Part shown: positions 46,362-56,261 of the stretch, piece after piece
Layout of the letters: each line of letters begins with the position of its first letter
How positions within the stretch are numbered: position 1 is the stretch's first letter
From: Alnus glutinosa
Taxonomy: Eukaryota; Streptophyta; Magnoliopsida; Fagales; Betulaceae
Assembly (NCBI RefSeq): GCF_958979055.1
Contig: NC_084888.1
Coordinates: 33,074,804 to 33,138,803 of the forward strand
Reading direction: 5' to 3'
DNA length: 64,000 nt
Notes under the pieces: model-generated
The model's database searches: none
Told to the model about the DNA's origin: nothing
The model's input: only the letters and a program-made list of their open reading frames with translations
Program-made: the position numbers and the translations under genes

Positions 46362-48407
46362 ATGGGTGGCTCAGAAGACTCAAAGCCGGGGCCAGAGGTG
46401 GTAGAGCTGAAGCCAATCGAAGCGACTCCGGCGAGCTTCCAGGAGTACGGTCAAGTCATCGAGGCTTCCCCTGACGGCGCCGAGTTCGGACCTCAAGATG
46501 CTCAACTAGACCTCAGCCGTGGCATTCCCAGGTATAAGACTGGTCGAAGTGGATTGATTGTACAGATTAGGATTCTATAGATTCCTAAAATAATTTTAGG
46601 GTAGAAATATTAAAATCTTAATCATTGTTTGATTAAGATTAAAATCAAGTTGTTAGGAGGAGTTTGTGATGGTATATTTATTTTAACAGGTTTTACATTA
46701 TGCAACTTGAAAACCGACCACTGAAGTTCTCTACAATCACACATCACGCAAGTGTGAGCCAATGCCTTGGTTCGGTCGGAGGTCATGCGTGGTATCTTGG
46801 GGTTGCTAAGCCGTCCATTGTGGACGACAGTGGAGAAGTTAAGGATGACAGTGGCAGGAACATTGTGCGGTCTCCTTGTGGGCATTTCTATGTGCCTCCT
46901 GTTGTTGAGGATGTCCGAGTTTTCAGAGTTGTGGGCTCCAAATTCCTCAAGCTGAATCGAGGGACATGGCATGCCGGGCCGCTGTTCAAGGCTGATGCCA
47001 ATCATGCCATGGACTTCTACAATTTAGAATTGAGCAACACCAATGTGAGCCTTTTCTATTTCTCTCTCTCTCTCTAAACTAATTGTGGATTTTATATGGC
47101 ATTTTGATGCATTTGTGTTGAATCCCCGCTCCCCTTTCAACAAGTGAAACTTAACACTTATAATATATAAATTATGAAGTCAGGGTTTAAACTTACGACC
47201 TCCCTACTATGATATTGTAGTAAAAGTTTAAACTGACAAAAAAAAATTATAGACTTAATCATTTAAAGTAATATTCTAACATATTGTACCTTTGGAAAGC
47301 AAAATATGCGTAGACCTTACCTTTGTGTCTGAATGTATGTGTCTGCATTTTGTTATGTCCATTAGATTCGAGTACTCATTTTTATGTCTTTGCTTTGAAT
47401 GAAGTTGCTCAAATGCATGTACTCATGTGGGTGTTGGTTTATTTAGTTCATGTTGGGTTGCTCACTACATAGTGTGAATTACTAGTTGGTACTGGAGCAA
47501 TGGTTGGTGTGCGCTAAATTAAATGGAGTAGATCTTTATTAGCATTTATTCAGAAGTAGGATTCTTTTGAAGATAAGTAGAATATTAAACTCACTTATCT
47601 AGCTGTAAAAGAGAGAGAAATCAATAGAAAAAAGTGTACAGCTAGCTCTGGAATTGACTATTCAACATGGTTGGATTACCTAAAGTATGTGTTATTGCGA
47701 TGCTGTGAACTGATTGAACAGATTGTTCTGGCTATATGAACTCCGTTTATGTTTCTCTTGTATACATTTTGTGTACTTGAGTTGTGCCTTTCACATTTAA
47801 TAATATTTCGATTTCTTAGAAAAATAAATAAAAAACCTTCGGAAAGTTGTATGCCTCTATGTATTATTAGTTGTTTTACCCCCATTTTCTTTTTCTCGAG
47901 TATCAGATGATACCTTCTCTGCTTCTCAACCCAGAAAATTTTCAACTGTTCTGTACAACTTTTGGGTAACGCGATGAAATTCACATTGTTATATATTCCT
48001 TTATGCTTCAACATGAAGTAATTGTACACTGGTAAAATTTGAGGTCTCCCCTTAAAAGTGATTCCATTTCTTTCTGTGAGCTCTTCTAGCAAGCTTCTCT
48101 GAATCTCACTCTGCTGGGAAGGGGAGTTCATCATCCCAAAGGCCTTCATCTGTGCCTTCTGAAAAGGGACCTTAAGAGGCCTTTCTGCATGTTAGACATG
48201 GCAAATGTGTATATTACTATCTTTCCATACAAGTATCTTTAACTCTGGGATATTTTGTATGTAGAGGAACCTTACACTTTTAATGATATTTCGATTGCTT
48301 AGGAAAAAAATATATTTTGTAACATGTTTTTCCTCCTGTAGGTGGTTGATCACACGACACACAGCTTCATCCACAAGAATGGAGTGATCTTTTCGATCAA
48401 TGACTAG
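46362..48407 (+). CDS. Ureidoglycolate lyase/hydrolase-domain protein
   Basis: Three exons: 46362-46531, 46690-47044 and 48342-48407, 196 residues, all GT-AG and in phase (1-56 plus a split Arg codon, 118 codons, then 21 residues). The protein reads MGGSEDSKPGPEVVELKPIE, then ATPASFQEYGQVIEASPDG, FYIMQLENRPLKFSTITHH, LNRGTWHAGPLF and NGVIFSIND at the end. It is a small cupin-type fold annotated as ureidoglycolate lyase/hydrolase, an enzyme of ureide catabolism. That name is by similarity: the characterised plant ureidoglycolate amidohydrolase belongs to another family, so substrate and role are open. It matches At2g35810, the neighbour of the carrier gene in Arabidopsis. Intron 2 (1297 bp) contains two LINE tail remnants. 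It has no obvious signal peptide. Confidence 0.92.
47700..47835 (+). mobile_element. LINE tail remnant in intron 2
   Basis: CTCTTGTATACATTTTGTGT, ACTTGAGTTGTGCCTTTCAC and TTTAATAATATTTCGATTTC, followed by A-rich sequence, is a decayed version of the family 3' end. A second, shorter remnant is at about 48250-48312 (GAGGAACCTTACACTTTTAA). Confidence 0.6.
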
Positions 48408-48699
48408 TGTCTGCTTTTGTTTCAACGTCTGCTGCTGCTACTCTTACTACAAATTATGTGTATGATAATATGAATTCTCACAAATCTGGATATCTCAGCT
48501 CGCAAATGTAATCATCTTCTTTCTCATTTATACGTGCATATACTGTGATTTCATTTTTCATATGGGTTCTAGAACCCTTCTAGCCAAATGAAAGAAAAAA
48601 TTTCTTCTACCTCCGTATGTTATATTCACATCTGTTTTTAGAATACATGATTTTTACATGCATTTTTATAGCAAAATCAACTGCAATAAGCTCCTGGTA

Positions 48700-49741
48700 G
48701 CAAAATAAAAAATAAAAAAATAGGTCCTTACACTCAATTTTCGTCCAATTTTTTTACGAAAACCGTCAAATGCCATATGAACACCAATCATATGATCTGT
48801 CATTTGCAATTAAAATATCAAAATTTTAAATTTTAAATTAAAAAATAAAAAATAAAAACAGGAGGGGGAGAGCCACCTATTTAGCCAAATGGAGTAGGAG
48901 TGTCAAAGCAGAACAATTATTATCGAGGAATGATAGGCAGGGGCAATTGTGCCGGCCCCTTGCCCCCTCTTTTAATTAATAAATGTTTTTTTTAATCAAA
49001 AAGCAATTTTAATGTGATATCAAAATTACTTTTTGATTAAAAAAATATTTATTTATTATATATGCCAGTTGGGGGCCGGCACAATTGCCCCCAAATATCA
49101 TTCCTCATTATTATCACCTAATTACATAACCGCTTTAGCGGGTGGTTGGCAAAAATCGCATAAGCACCTGTGGCAATGCAATTTTAAGGGTAAGCAGACG
49201 TTGTTAATAACTGTTAACCGCTTACTCTTATATATAATATATATAAACAAAATAATATTGGTACAAACATTTATAAATGTGATGGCTCAAAACACTAAAA
49301 TATACCCAAAAAGCCCATACTTAAAAGAAGGTTATGCGGTGCGATTTTGGCTTCAATAACCGCTAATAAACAGTTATTTCAAAATCATTAACAACTTAAG
49401 GCAGTGCAATTAGCAATTAGAGGCAATAACCACTAAATGGTGGGTGGCAAAACCACTTTAAAGACATGGAAGTGGCCAAACCACCCTCATGGCCATTTGG
49501 GTGGTTCCGCCACCACTTCAAGTTTTTTTCTTTTTTTTGCCAATTGGCCACCCCATGGCGTACCCTTCTATTTCTTTTTCTTTTTTTTAAAAAAAATTAA
49601 TTAATAATTTTACATTTATATATTTATAAATATTTTATTATAAATAACACGTGTCACAATATAACTGTGTTGATGGGACATTTAACAATTTTCATAAAAA
49701 AATTTGGACAGAAGTTGAAACCTATTTGCTTTTATTGCTTA
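48700..49741. mobile_element. Large foldback element with a nested MITE
   Basis: The left end (48700-48800: AATAGGTCCTTACACTC, CCAATTTTTTTACGAAAACC) is mirrored by the right end (49670-49741: TTTTCATAAAAAAATTTGG, GAAACCTATTTGC). The core at 49430-49560 has GC-rich blocks of the GTGGCCAAACCACC type, related to the core of the element at 51170-51888. A complete MITE lies inside it. Confidence 0.6.
48925..49106. mobile_element. MITE with 9-bp target-site duplication, nested
   Basis: The ends GAGGAATGATAGGCAGGGGC, AATTGTGCCGGCCCC and the inverse GGGGCCGGCACAATTG, CATTCCTC are strong inverted repeats. ATTATTATC flanks the element exactly (48916-48924 and 49107-49115), consistent with a Mutator-type element. 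It is related to the MITE at 211-387. Confidence 0.9.
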
Positions 49742-49819
49742 CCCTCGGTTCTCACCATATTCTTATAACACAATAAACTTATTACAAATCAGTATATTCA
49801 ACCAAAAAAAAAAAAAAAA

Positions 49820-49832
49820 GAAGAAGAAGAAG

Positions 49833-49878
<46 letters not shown>
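49820..49878. repeat. GAA and GA microsatellite
   Basis: An A run is followed by (GAA)n and about 20 GA units. The sequence 49742-50257 around it shows no gene. Confidence 0.85.
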
Positions 49879-49879
<1 letters not shown>

Positions 49880-50257
49880 GATAATTGAAGTCCTTGAAAA
49901 TCGTTTTCGGGCGCCAAAGCAAATGGTCTGAGCTCTCCCTCTGCTTCAAGATTCTTCTGTTCGTGAAAATTCTCTATTGATAGAGAGAGAGAAAGAGGTG
50001 TGGGTGAAGAGGGAAATTTTCAAACTTTTAGGAAAAGCAAAATTGTACTCTTTTGGTCACAGAATCGGCATAATTACTAATTAATTAATTACTTACTTAC
50101 TAATTCAAGATTCTCTATAATATTTACGGTATTTATTACGTGAATTTTCGTAAATGTTTTATATATTATTATATTTTTTATTAAATCTAAAAATGGTAAA
50201 AACATTCACGTTTTAGAAAGTGAAGAATTTGGTCTTTTTGGACTTTTTAAATGTTTA

Positions 50258-50521
50258 TTTGGGTTTACAATTTCAAAAAGTACAATTTAAAAAAGTAATT
50301 TTTAAAAACGCAATTAAGCATTTGACAAATCGCAGTTTTGCCTTTAAAATCACAAATTAGCCTTTAATTTTTATTATCTCCGTTTTCAAAAAAGCATCAT
50401 CTTACCTGTAATTTCAAATCGCAAGTTTTAAAAACGCAGTTTTCAAACGATTTATGTTCTGCAATTTGGTTTAAAATTACACTTATTGTCTACGAAATCG
50501 CAATTCCTAACATACCCTAAG
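50258..50521. mobile_element. hAT-like MITE, AAATCGCA family
   Basis: The left end (TTTGGGTTTACAATTTC) and the inverted right end (GAAATCGCAATTCCTAACAT) flank an interior with many AAATCGCA/TTTTAAAAACGCA motifs, as at 11920-14541 and 20440-20716. Confidence 0.5.
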
Positions 50522-51169
50522 TTTATGAGTTTTTTTTTTTTTTTTTTTTTTTTCCTTTTGACATGTCCACACAAGAGGATGGTCTTTTGTCCATGAAATG
50601 TGTTACTTGTACACATTTTTTTTTGTACACGTTCACATTTGACATGAAACACATACCATATGGGATGGGTCTCGTATGCTTGGATCTCACACCAAATATA
50701 AGTAGGTATAAAATGTGTATAAATATCGTTTGTCTAATCCATTTACTATCAAACTGTTTGCCATCCATATTAAATTTTTGGTGGGATTGTCTACTACTCT
50801 TTTTTGGCTTTAACAATATTTTTAAAATCCATATTTTTAAATGGAATAATTAGAAATTCATCACATTAATATTTATTAATATTAAATCCGATGACTTGGT
50901 ATATGAAACGGCTACAATATCATATATTTGTCCTTATATGGGAAGATATTTCAAACTTATTTCTCAAAAATATAATGTTCAAATCTTCATTTGAATCTGA
51001 AATTATTGCAAAACCTGAAAATCTGGACATTGATGATGGCTTCTTTCTCATTCCAATTCATTAGTTCTCATTTCTTTTATTTTGTTGGATTCCCCACCAC
51101 TCCCTTTGTAAATTGTAATTGTAATTTTTTTAAGAAAAATAAAAAAATGTGGTTTTCATATAGTAAATA

Positions 51170-51423
51170 GGGATAATTACATCATTAGTCCATGTGGTAT
51201 GTCATAATTACAAATCACTCCCTATAGTTTTAAAAGTTTACGAGAGGTCATTATGGTAAACTATAATTACAAATCGATCCTTGAAATCAAATTCAGTTAA
51301 AATTTTTAATAGATTATGTTAAATGCCACATTAGCGCCACATCAAACCAATAAGATGACGATACGAATCCATCTTAATAAAAAAAAAATATAAATTTATT
51401 AAAATACAAATAAATAAACTTAT

Positions 51424-51461
<38 letters not shown>

Positions 51462-51888
51462 AAGGTGGCCACGGCCTCCCCAGTGGCTGAGGGTGGCCAT
51501 CCAGCCACCCCTAAAAGGTCCAGGGGTGGCCCGAAGGCCAACCCATTGGCTCGGGTAGCCTGGTCACCCCTCCCTTTTTCTTTTTCTTTTTTGGAATATT
51601 TTTGTTTTTTTTTAAAAAAAAAAAAAAAAAATAGAAGAATAAGTTTTTTATTTATTTTTTAATAAATTTATATTTTTTTATTAAAATGAACACATGCTAC
51701 CTTTTTATTAGTTTGATGTGACGCTGAAGTGACATTTAACAAAATCTGTAAAAAAAATTAATGAGATTTGACTCAATGAATCGATTTGTAATTATAGTTT
51801 ACCACAATGACCTCTCATAAACCTTTTAAATCATAAGAAATGATTTGTAATTATGACATACCACAGAGATCAATGATGCAATTATCCT
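51170..51888. mobile_element. 719-bp foldback element with about 200-bp inverted repeats and 9-bp duplication
   Basis: TAGTAAATA flanks it on both sides (51161-51169 and 51889-51897). The arms are about 200 bp and very similar; they start GGGATAATTACATC and end GATGCAATTATCCT, and contain TATGTCATAATTACAAATC and AGAGGTCATT in each arm. The core has A runs and a GC-rich block (GGTGGCCACGGCCTCCCCAG). Size, arms and 9-bp duplication fit a non-autonomous Mutator-like element. Confidence 0.9.
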
Positions 51889-51897
51889 TAGTAAATA

Positions 51898-52049
51898 AGA
51901 TAAAAAAAAAAATTCTAAACTGGGTTAAAAGATTTCTTTTTAACCCAGTCTATTAAATTGGTGTGTCCTTACAAAATGTGGTGCTCATATTGCTCTAACA
52001 ACACAAGCCATTTTGATAGACAGGGTTCAAAAAATTTCTTCGAACCCAA

Positions 52050-52080
<31 letters not shown>

Positions 52081-52227
52081 CTTTGTTTACCCACAATTGC
52101 TTTGAGATAGCCAAATCAACCCCATATGGTATGTGGTATGTGTTTCATCTCAAAATGCCATTTAACCATATAAAGTAAGTAATTTACTTTTCTAATCCTT
52201 TTCCGCAGTAATTAATGACATTAAAGG

Positions 52228-52273
<46 letters not shown>

Positions 52274-52429
52274 ACCTAATATATGACGAGTGGCAGCTAG
52301 AAAGCATTACTTCAGTGTGAAAACCCAATGCTTCAATTATTCCAAAGCAATGGCAACGCTAGAAAAGCTAAAGCTCCATGAGTAATGACAAATCCATATT
52401 CCCTCCCTCCCTTCCTCCCTCCCTCCATT
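51898..52429. other. Intergenic DNA with long A runs
   Basis: A T/A tract at 52051-52080 and an A run of about 40 bases at 52229-52271. No gene or complete element is seen. Confidence 0.4.
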
Positions 52430-52770
52430 GTTTTGACACTGATGAATTTGTATTACATAGAATGATAAAATAATTACCTAAATGATAACAAGACAAGATG
52501 AGCCAATATATACCCAAATCTTATAGCCGCCAAGGATAACAACCATTTAAAAAGGATCACTTGCATTGCTGTACATGTAAGATTACAGAACAAAGCAAAA
52601 AACTACACCTCTTCGCAGAAAAAGAAAAGAACCTGAATAGATAACCAGATGAATTAACAGTCTGGTTACCTCCTTCAGCAGCCCATTCAGAAAATTCTCT
52701 GCTACAGCATCACCATGATCATCATCATCAGTACCACATCTGCTCTTCTTCTGCATCTGCTTTCCTTCCC
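52430..52770 (-). other. Possible 3' UTR exon of the PWWP gene
   Basis: On the minus strand a strong acceptor (TATTTAATTTATAG) precedes 52770. The PWWP frame ends with a stop at 59723 followed within nine bases by TTTCAG|GTATATA, a good donor near 59714. Joining the two gives a 3' UTR intron of about 6.9 kb. The piece also has a 60-codon frame with four consecutive Asp codons, for which I find no family. This is inference from splice signals only. Confidence 0.35.
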
Positions 52771-52864
52771 CTATAAATTAAATAGAAGAAAATACATAAA
52801 ACGGTTTAGAAGAGAGGAGATGAAATCATATGTGAAAATGCACACGGCTAGGCCTTCGATCAAC

Positions 52865-53018
52865 GAGTAATGCTACACACACTCTCACTTCTCCACACCC
52901 TTAAGTGGCTTTTAAGACCACTATTGGCTTTGATATGAATCTTTATTCGATTTTAATCCAATTGTGGTTTTAAAAACCACCTAAGAGTGTGGAGAAGTGA
53001 GAGTGTGTAACATTACTC
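52865..53018. mobile_element. MITE with 9-bp (one mismatch) target-site duplication
   Basis: GAGTAATGCTACACACACTC, TCACTTCTCCACACCCTTAA is mirrored by TTAGG-type right arm sequence ending GTGTGTAACATTACTC. The flanks TCGATCAAC (52856-52864) and TCAATCAAC (53019-53027) match at eight of nine bases. Confidence 0.85.
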
Positions 53019-53224
53019 TCAATCAACATAGCAGAATTCAATAGTTACTGCCCCATCATTCTGTACACAAACATATAATAAAATCTATTTGGCAAACATC
53101 AATCAATTAGGTGCCTAGCCTCACACGTTGGTGCATCAAATCCATTTGGCAAACCCAAAAAAACAAGAAGAAAGATAATTAAAAGAAGGGAAGAACATCA
53201 AGCTAGCTATATTTTTTGATGACT

Positions 53225-53880
53225 AGTAATTTATTAAAAGACAGAAAGCAAAGCCCTCGTATACAAAAAATGATACAAGAGAGAGCCACACTGAAGGTGT
53301 TTAAAATCTAAAAGGCGCATAGAATGTAATCTAATAGGGATTTCAAAAGAGAGGATTTTAAACATAGCATATTGGGCTTGCAGTCCCCAAAGAGGCGCCG
53401 ATTTCTTTGTCTAAATGCTCCCCGCAATGAGATCGCAAAAATAACTTTCCAGAGATGTATAAAAGAGATTCCAACTCCCAATCCTAAACTGTAAAGTGTT
53501 ATAATAGCTCTTCACTTCAAAGTTGTGATTGCTAGCTGGGGTCCACAACATTCTATCCACCTCCACTTGATGAAACCTGGATTCTAAAGGATACAAGTGC
53601 TGAAGGAATCCAAATATTCTGACGTCAAAGCCTCTTTGTCATGAGCTATTGATTAAAATTCTGGGAATGAAAACTAAAGAGCCGCTTCTCCGCACCAAAC
53701 ATCATGCAGGATTCATCCCCCAACCTTGAAAGAGAAAAAGTTGGAGAAATTCCCTCAACTAGTCCTAATATTCCTCCATAGGCACACCCTGTAGGGCCCT
53801 TGAGTTTCCTCTAAACACCAACCCCTTTTTTGGATCCCATACTCCTCAGTAATCACATGTCTTCATAGAGATTTCACCTC
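53225..53880 (-). mobile_element. Old LINE fragment
   Basis: The frame 53411-53596 on the minus strand reads VEVDRMLWTPASNHNFEVKS then YYNTLQF, the linker between the reverse transcriptase and the zinc-binding tail seen in the intact copies. The right part (53600-53880) has decayed frames. The tail is at 53225-53290. Confidence 0.6.
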
Positions 53881-53892
53881 TTGCAGGAATCT

Positions 53893-54695
53893 ACTTTTTT
53901 TTTTTTATAAGTAAATTTAGTTTTATTGAAAGCGTAAGACACTCCTACGTACACTGGAAGTATACCACAGAAAATACCTAACTAGAAAAGGAAAAAGAAA
54001 CAAGAAAATCAGCAAAGCTGATGGATAAAGGGTACAGAAAAGCCATCGACCAGAGATACAACGTATGGAGAAGCAACTCTACCACCTCCTCTAGGGAGCT
54101 CTCTAGGTTCTCAAAATACCCAAGGTTTCTTTCTCTCCAAATACACCAAAAAATGCATATAAGCACCATCTTCCATGTTGTAGCGCTCCTTGATCTCCCA
54201 GACTTCCACCAACAAGCAACTAGGTCTAGCACACTCCTTGGCATGACCCAAGAAATACCAAAGCGAGAGAAGATGTTCCACAAAGCGGATGCCACATTAC
54301 AATGCAAAAGAATATGGTCCATTGATTCCCCATCTTGCTTACATAGGCAACATCTATCTACAATGATTATGTGCCTCTTCCTGAGATTGTCCAACGTAAG
54401 AATTCTACCTAGAGCTGCAGACCAAGTGAAGAAAGCTGCCCTCGAGGGTGCCTGAGACCTCCACACACTTCCAAGGGAACCGAGTTCCTCCAAAACACGC
54501 AAGGAACCAAAATAAGACTTAATCCTGAACACACCTTTCTTGGAAGAGACCCATCTAAGGCAGTCTGCCCGATCTCTATTCACCCTAATAGAGTGTAAAA
54601 CCTGAAAGAATGAGGCAAAAACATCTACTTCCCAATCATGCGCCTCTCTAACAAAGCTCACGTTCCACTGAATGGACCTGCCCAAAATCTCCATG
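53893..54695 (-). mobile_element. 5'-truncated LINE with an intact terminal frame and 12-bp duplication
   Basis: The minus-strand frame 53978-54694 (238 codons) is open throughout. It includes SVWRSQAPSRAAFFTWSAAL, then LTLDNLRKRHIIIVDRCCLC, ESMDHILLHCNVASALWNI and WRERN, ending in the family C-terminus LSISFADFLVSFSFSS. The tail reads inverse of GAAAGCGTAAGACACTCCTA. TTGCAGGAATCT (53881-53892) and TTGCACGAATCT (54696-54707) flank it with one mismatch. The open frame suggests a young copy. Confidence 0.88.
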
Positions 54696-54711
54696 TTGCA
54701 CGAATCTTCTA

Positions 54712-54976
54712 AGAGCTTGTTTGGGATTTTGTGTTAAAGAGCTTAAAAAATGCTTTTAGTACATAAAAAGTTGTACTAGGCAAAAATAGGTATGTATGAT
54801 TAAAAAATAAATAAATAAGTAAAACTAAAAAAAACACTTCTTTGACTTTTTTGCACTGAAAAAGCCAAAAATTACGTTTTGAAGAAAGCTTGAAAATGAG
54901 GCTTTTTCTAAAAAGTTTTTTTTGGCTTTTCAATAGACAAAAGCTCTATTTCCCAACACAATCCCAAACAGGCTCA
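54712..54976. mobile_element. hAT-like MITE
   Basis: The left end (GAGCTTGTTTGGGATTTTGT) and the right end (inverse of GAGCCTGTTTGGGATTGTGT) are inverted repeats. The interior is A/T-rich with AAAAGCC/GGCTTTT motifs. Confidence 0.75.
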
Positions 54977-55117
54977 AAGTTATTTACCAAAGTTTTTTTT
55001 ACTGATTAATTCAGATCCTATAGAGAAAAAAAAATGGTTAAACCCTCGTACACAAAAAGTAAACAATAGGTCAACCCTATAAGCTGCTACAAAGTAAAAG
55101 GCTAATCAAATCAAATT

Positions 55118-56247
55118 TTTTTTGATAAGTAAGAAAATTTCATTAAAAAAGCGTAAGGCGCCCCTAAGTACACAGGAAGTATACACAAGAGCAACCCAGT
55201 TAGCCCACATGAAAAACCTATAAGAAACTACATACCCACAACACCCAAAACCCACATGAAACCCAAGATACAATAGAAACCCTCCAACAAATACCCAAGA
55301 TACAAAGTAACCCCATGATAAAATAAAACCCAATAGAACCCCCCATCCAACCCCCAAGATACAAAGTAATCCCCCATAAAACAATAAAACCCAAGATTCA
55401 AAAGAAACCCCTCATCAAACACCCAAGATACAAAAGAACCCCCATGATACAATAAAACCCAAAATACAAAGTAACCCCCCCTCATACAAAAAAAACTCCA
55501 AAGAAGAAAACCCCCCAAACCCAAGAAAACCCCCAAACAATACCCCCAAAACCCACACAACAATACCCCAAATACAAGAAAGCAAACCCAAAATACAAAG
55601 AAAAGCCAGAGCTACAGGAGGAAAAAAAAAAAAAAAAGTGGCGCGTGTAGACACGCGCAACCGGAGCAGCGCGAAACCAGCCGGAAGGACCACCGGAAGA
55701 AGCGGAAATTGCCGGAGAAGCCATCGGAGAAGCACGTGTGTGCAGGAGTGGTCCCATATGCCGCAGATCTAGCACCCAAAAAACAGAAACACCAACGGCC
55801 ACTCGCGCCGAAACGGCGCATGGCGGCCACCCGCAGCAGTGCCGACGGCGGAGAAGAGTCGAACCACGACGGAGAGTCCTCCGGAGAGGCACGTGGACGG
55901 CGAGGAGGCCCCAAAACCCGTAGATCTACAACCCAAGAAGCGCATGAACAAAAACAACCACCCACAACGGCGCGGCGGCAACCATAGAGACGGCGACATC
56001 AGCAAGGACCGGAACAAGCCGGCGAGGTCACGAGCGGGGCGCGAAACCCAACCACTGAGAACTACCCCCAACAAAAGAAAACCCCAAAACTAAAAGACCC
56101 AAGCGAAGAAGAAAAGCTAAGAGAACCTAGACCGAAGAGGAACCAGAAGAGGAGGAGGGAGGGAGGATGGGATCCATCTTCCCTCCCTCACAAGCGAAGC
56201 AGAGTAGGCTAAGGGTTTTTTGAAAAGAGCGGGACGAGAGAGGAAGC
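55118..56247 (-). mobile_element. Non-coding LINE-tailed retroposon with 14-bp duplication
   Basis: AATCAAATCAAATT flanks it exactly (55104-55117 and 56248-56261). On the minus strand it starts with a CT-rich 5' region, has a GC-rich segment (about 55640-56060), then T/G-rich degenerate repeats of TTGTATCTTGGG (55200-55600), and ends in the full LINE family tail (inverse of AAAAAGCGTAAGGCGCCCCT, AAGTACACAGGAAG). Several overlapping frames are open for 70 to 136 codons but none resembles a known protein. It looks like a parasite that uses the LINE machinery through the shared tail. Confidence 0.85.
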
Positions 56248-56261
56248 AATCAAATCAAATT

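Noticed and set aside
55228..56093. Overlapping frames of 70-136 codons on both strands
   Set aside because: Composition bias (C/G-rich, few stops) explains them; no frame has a recognised domain and they lie in a retroposon.
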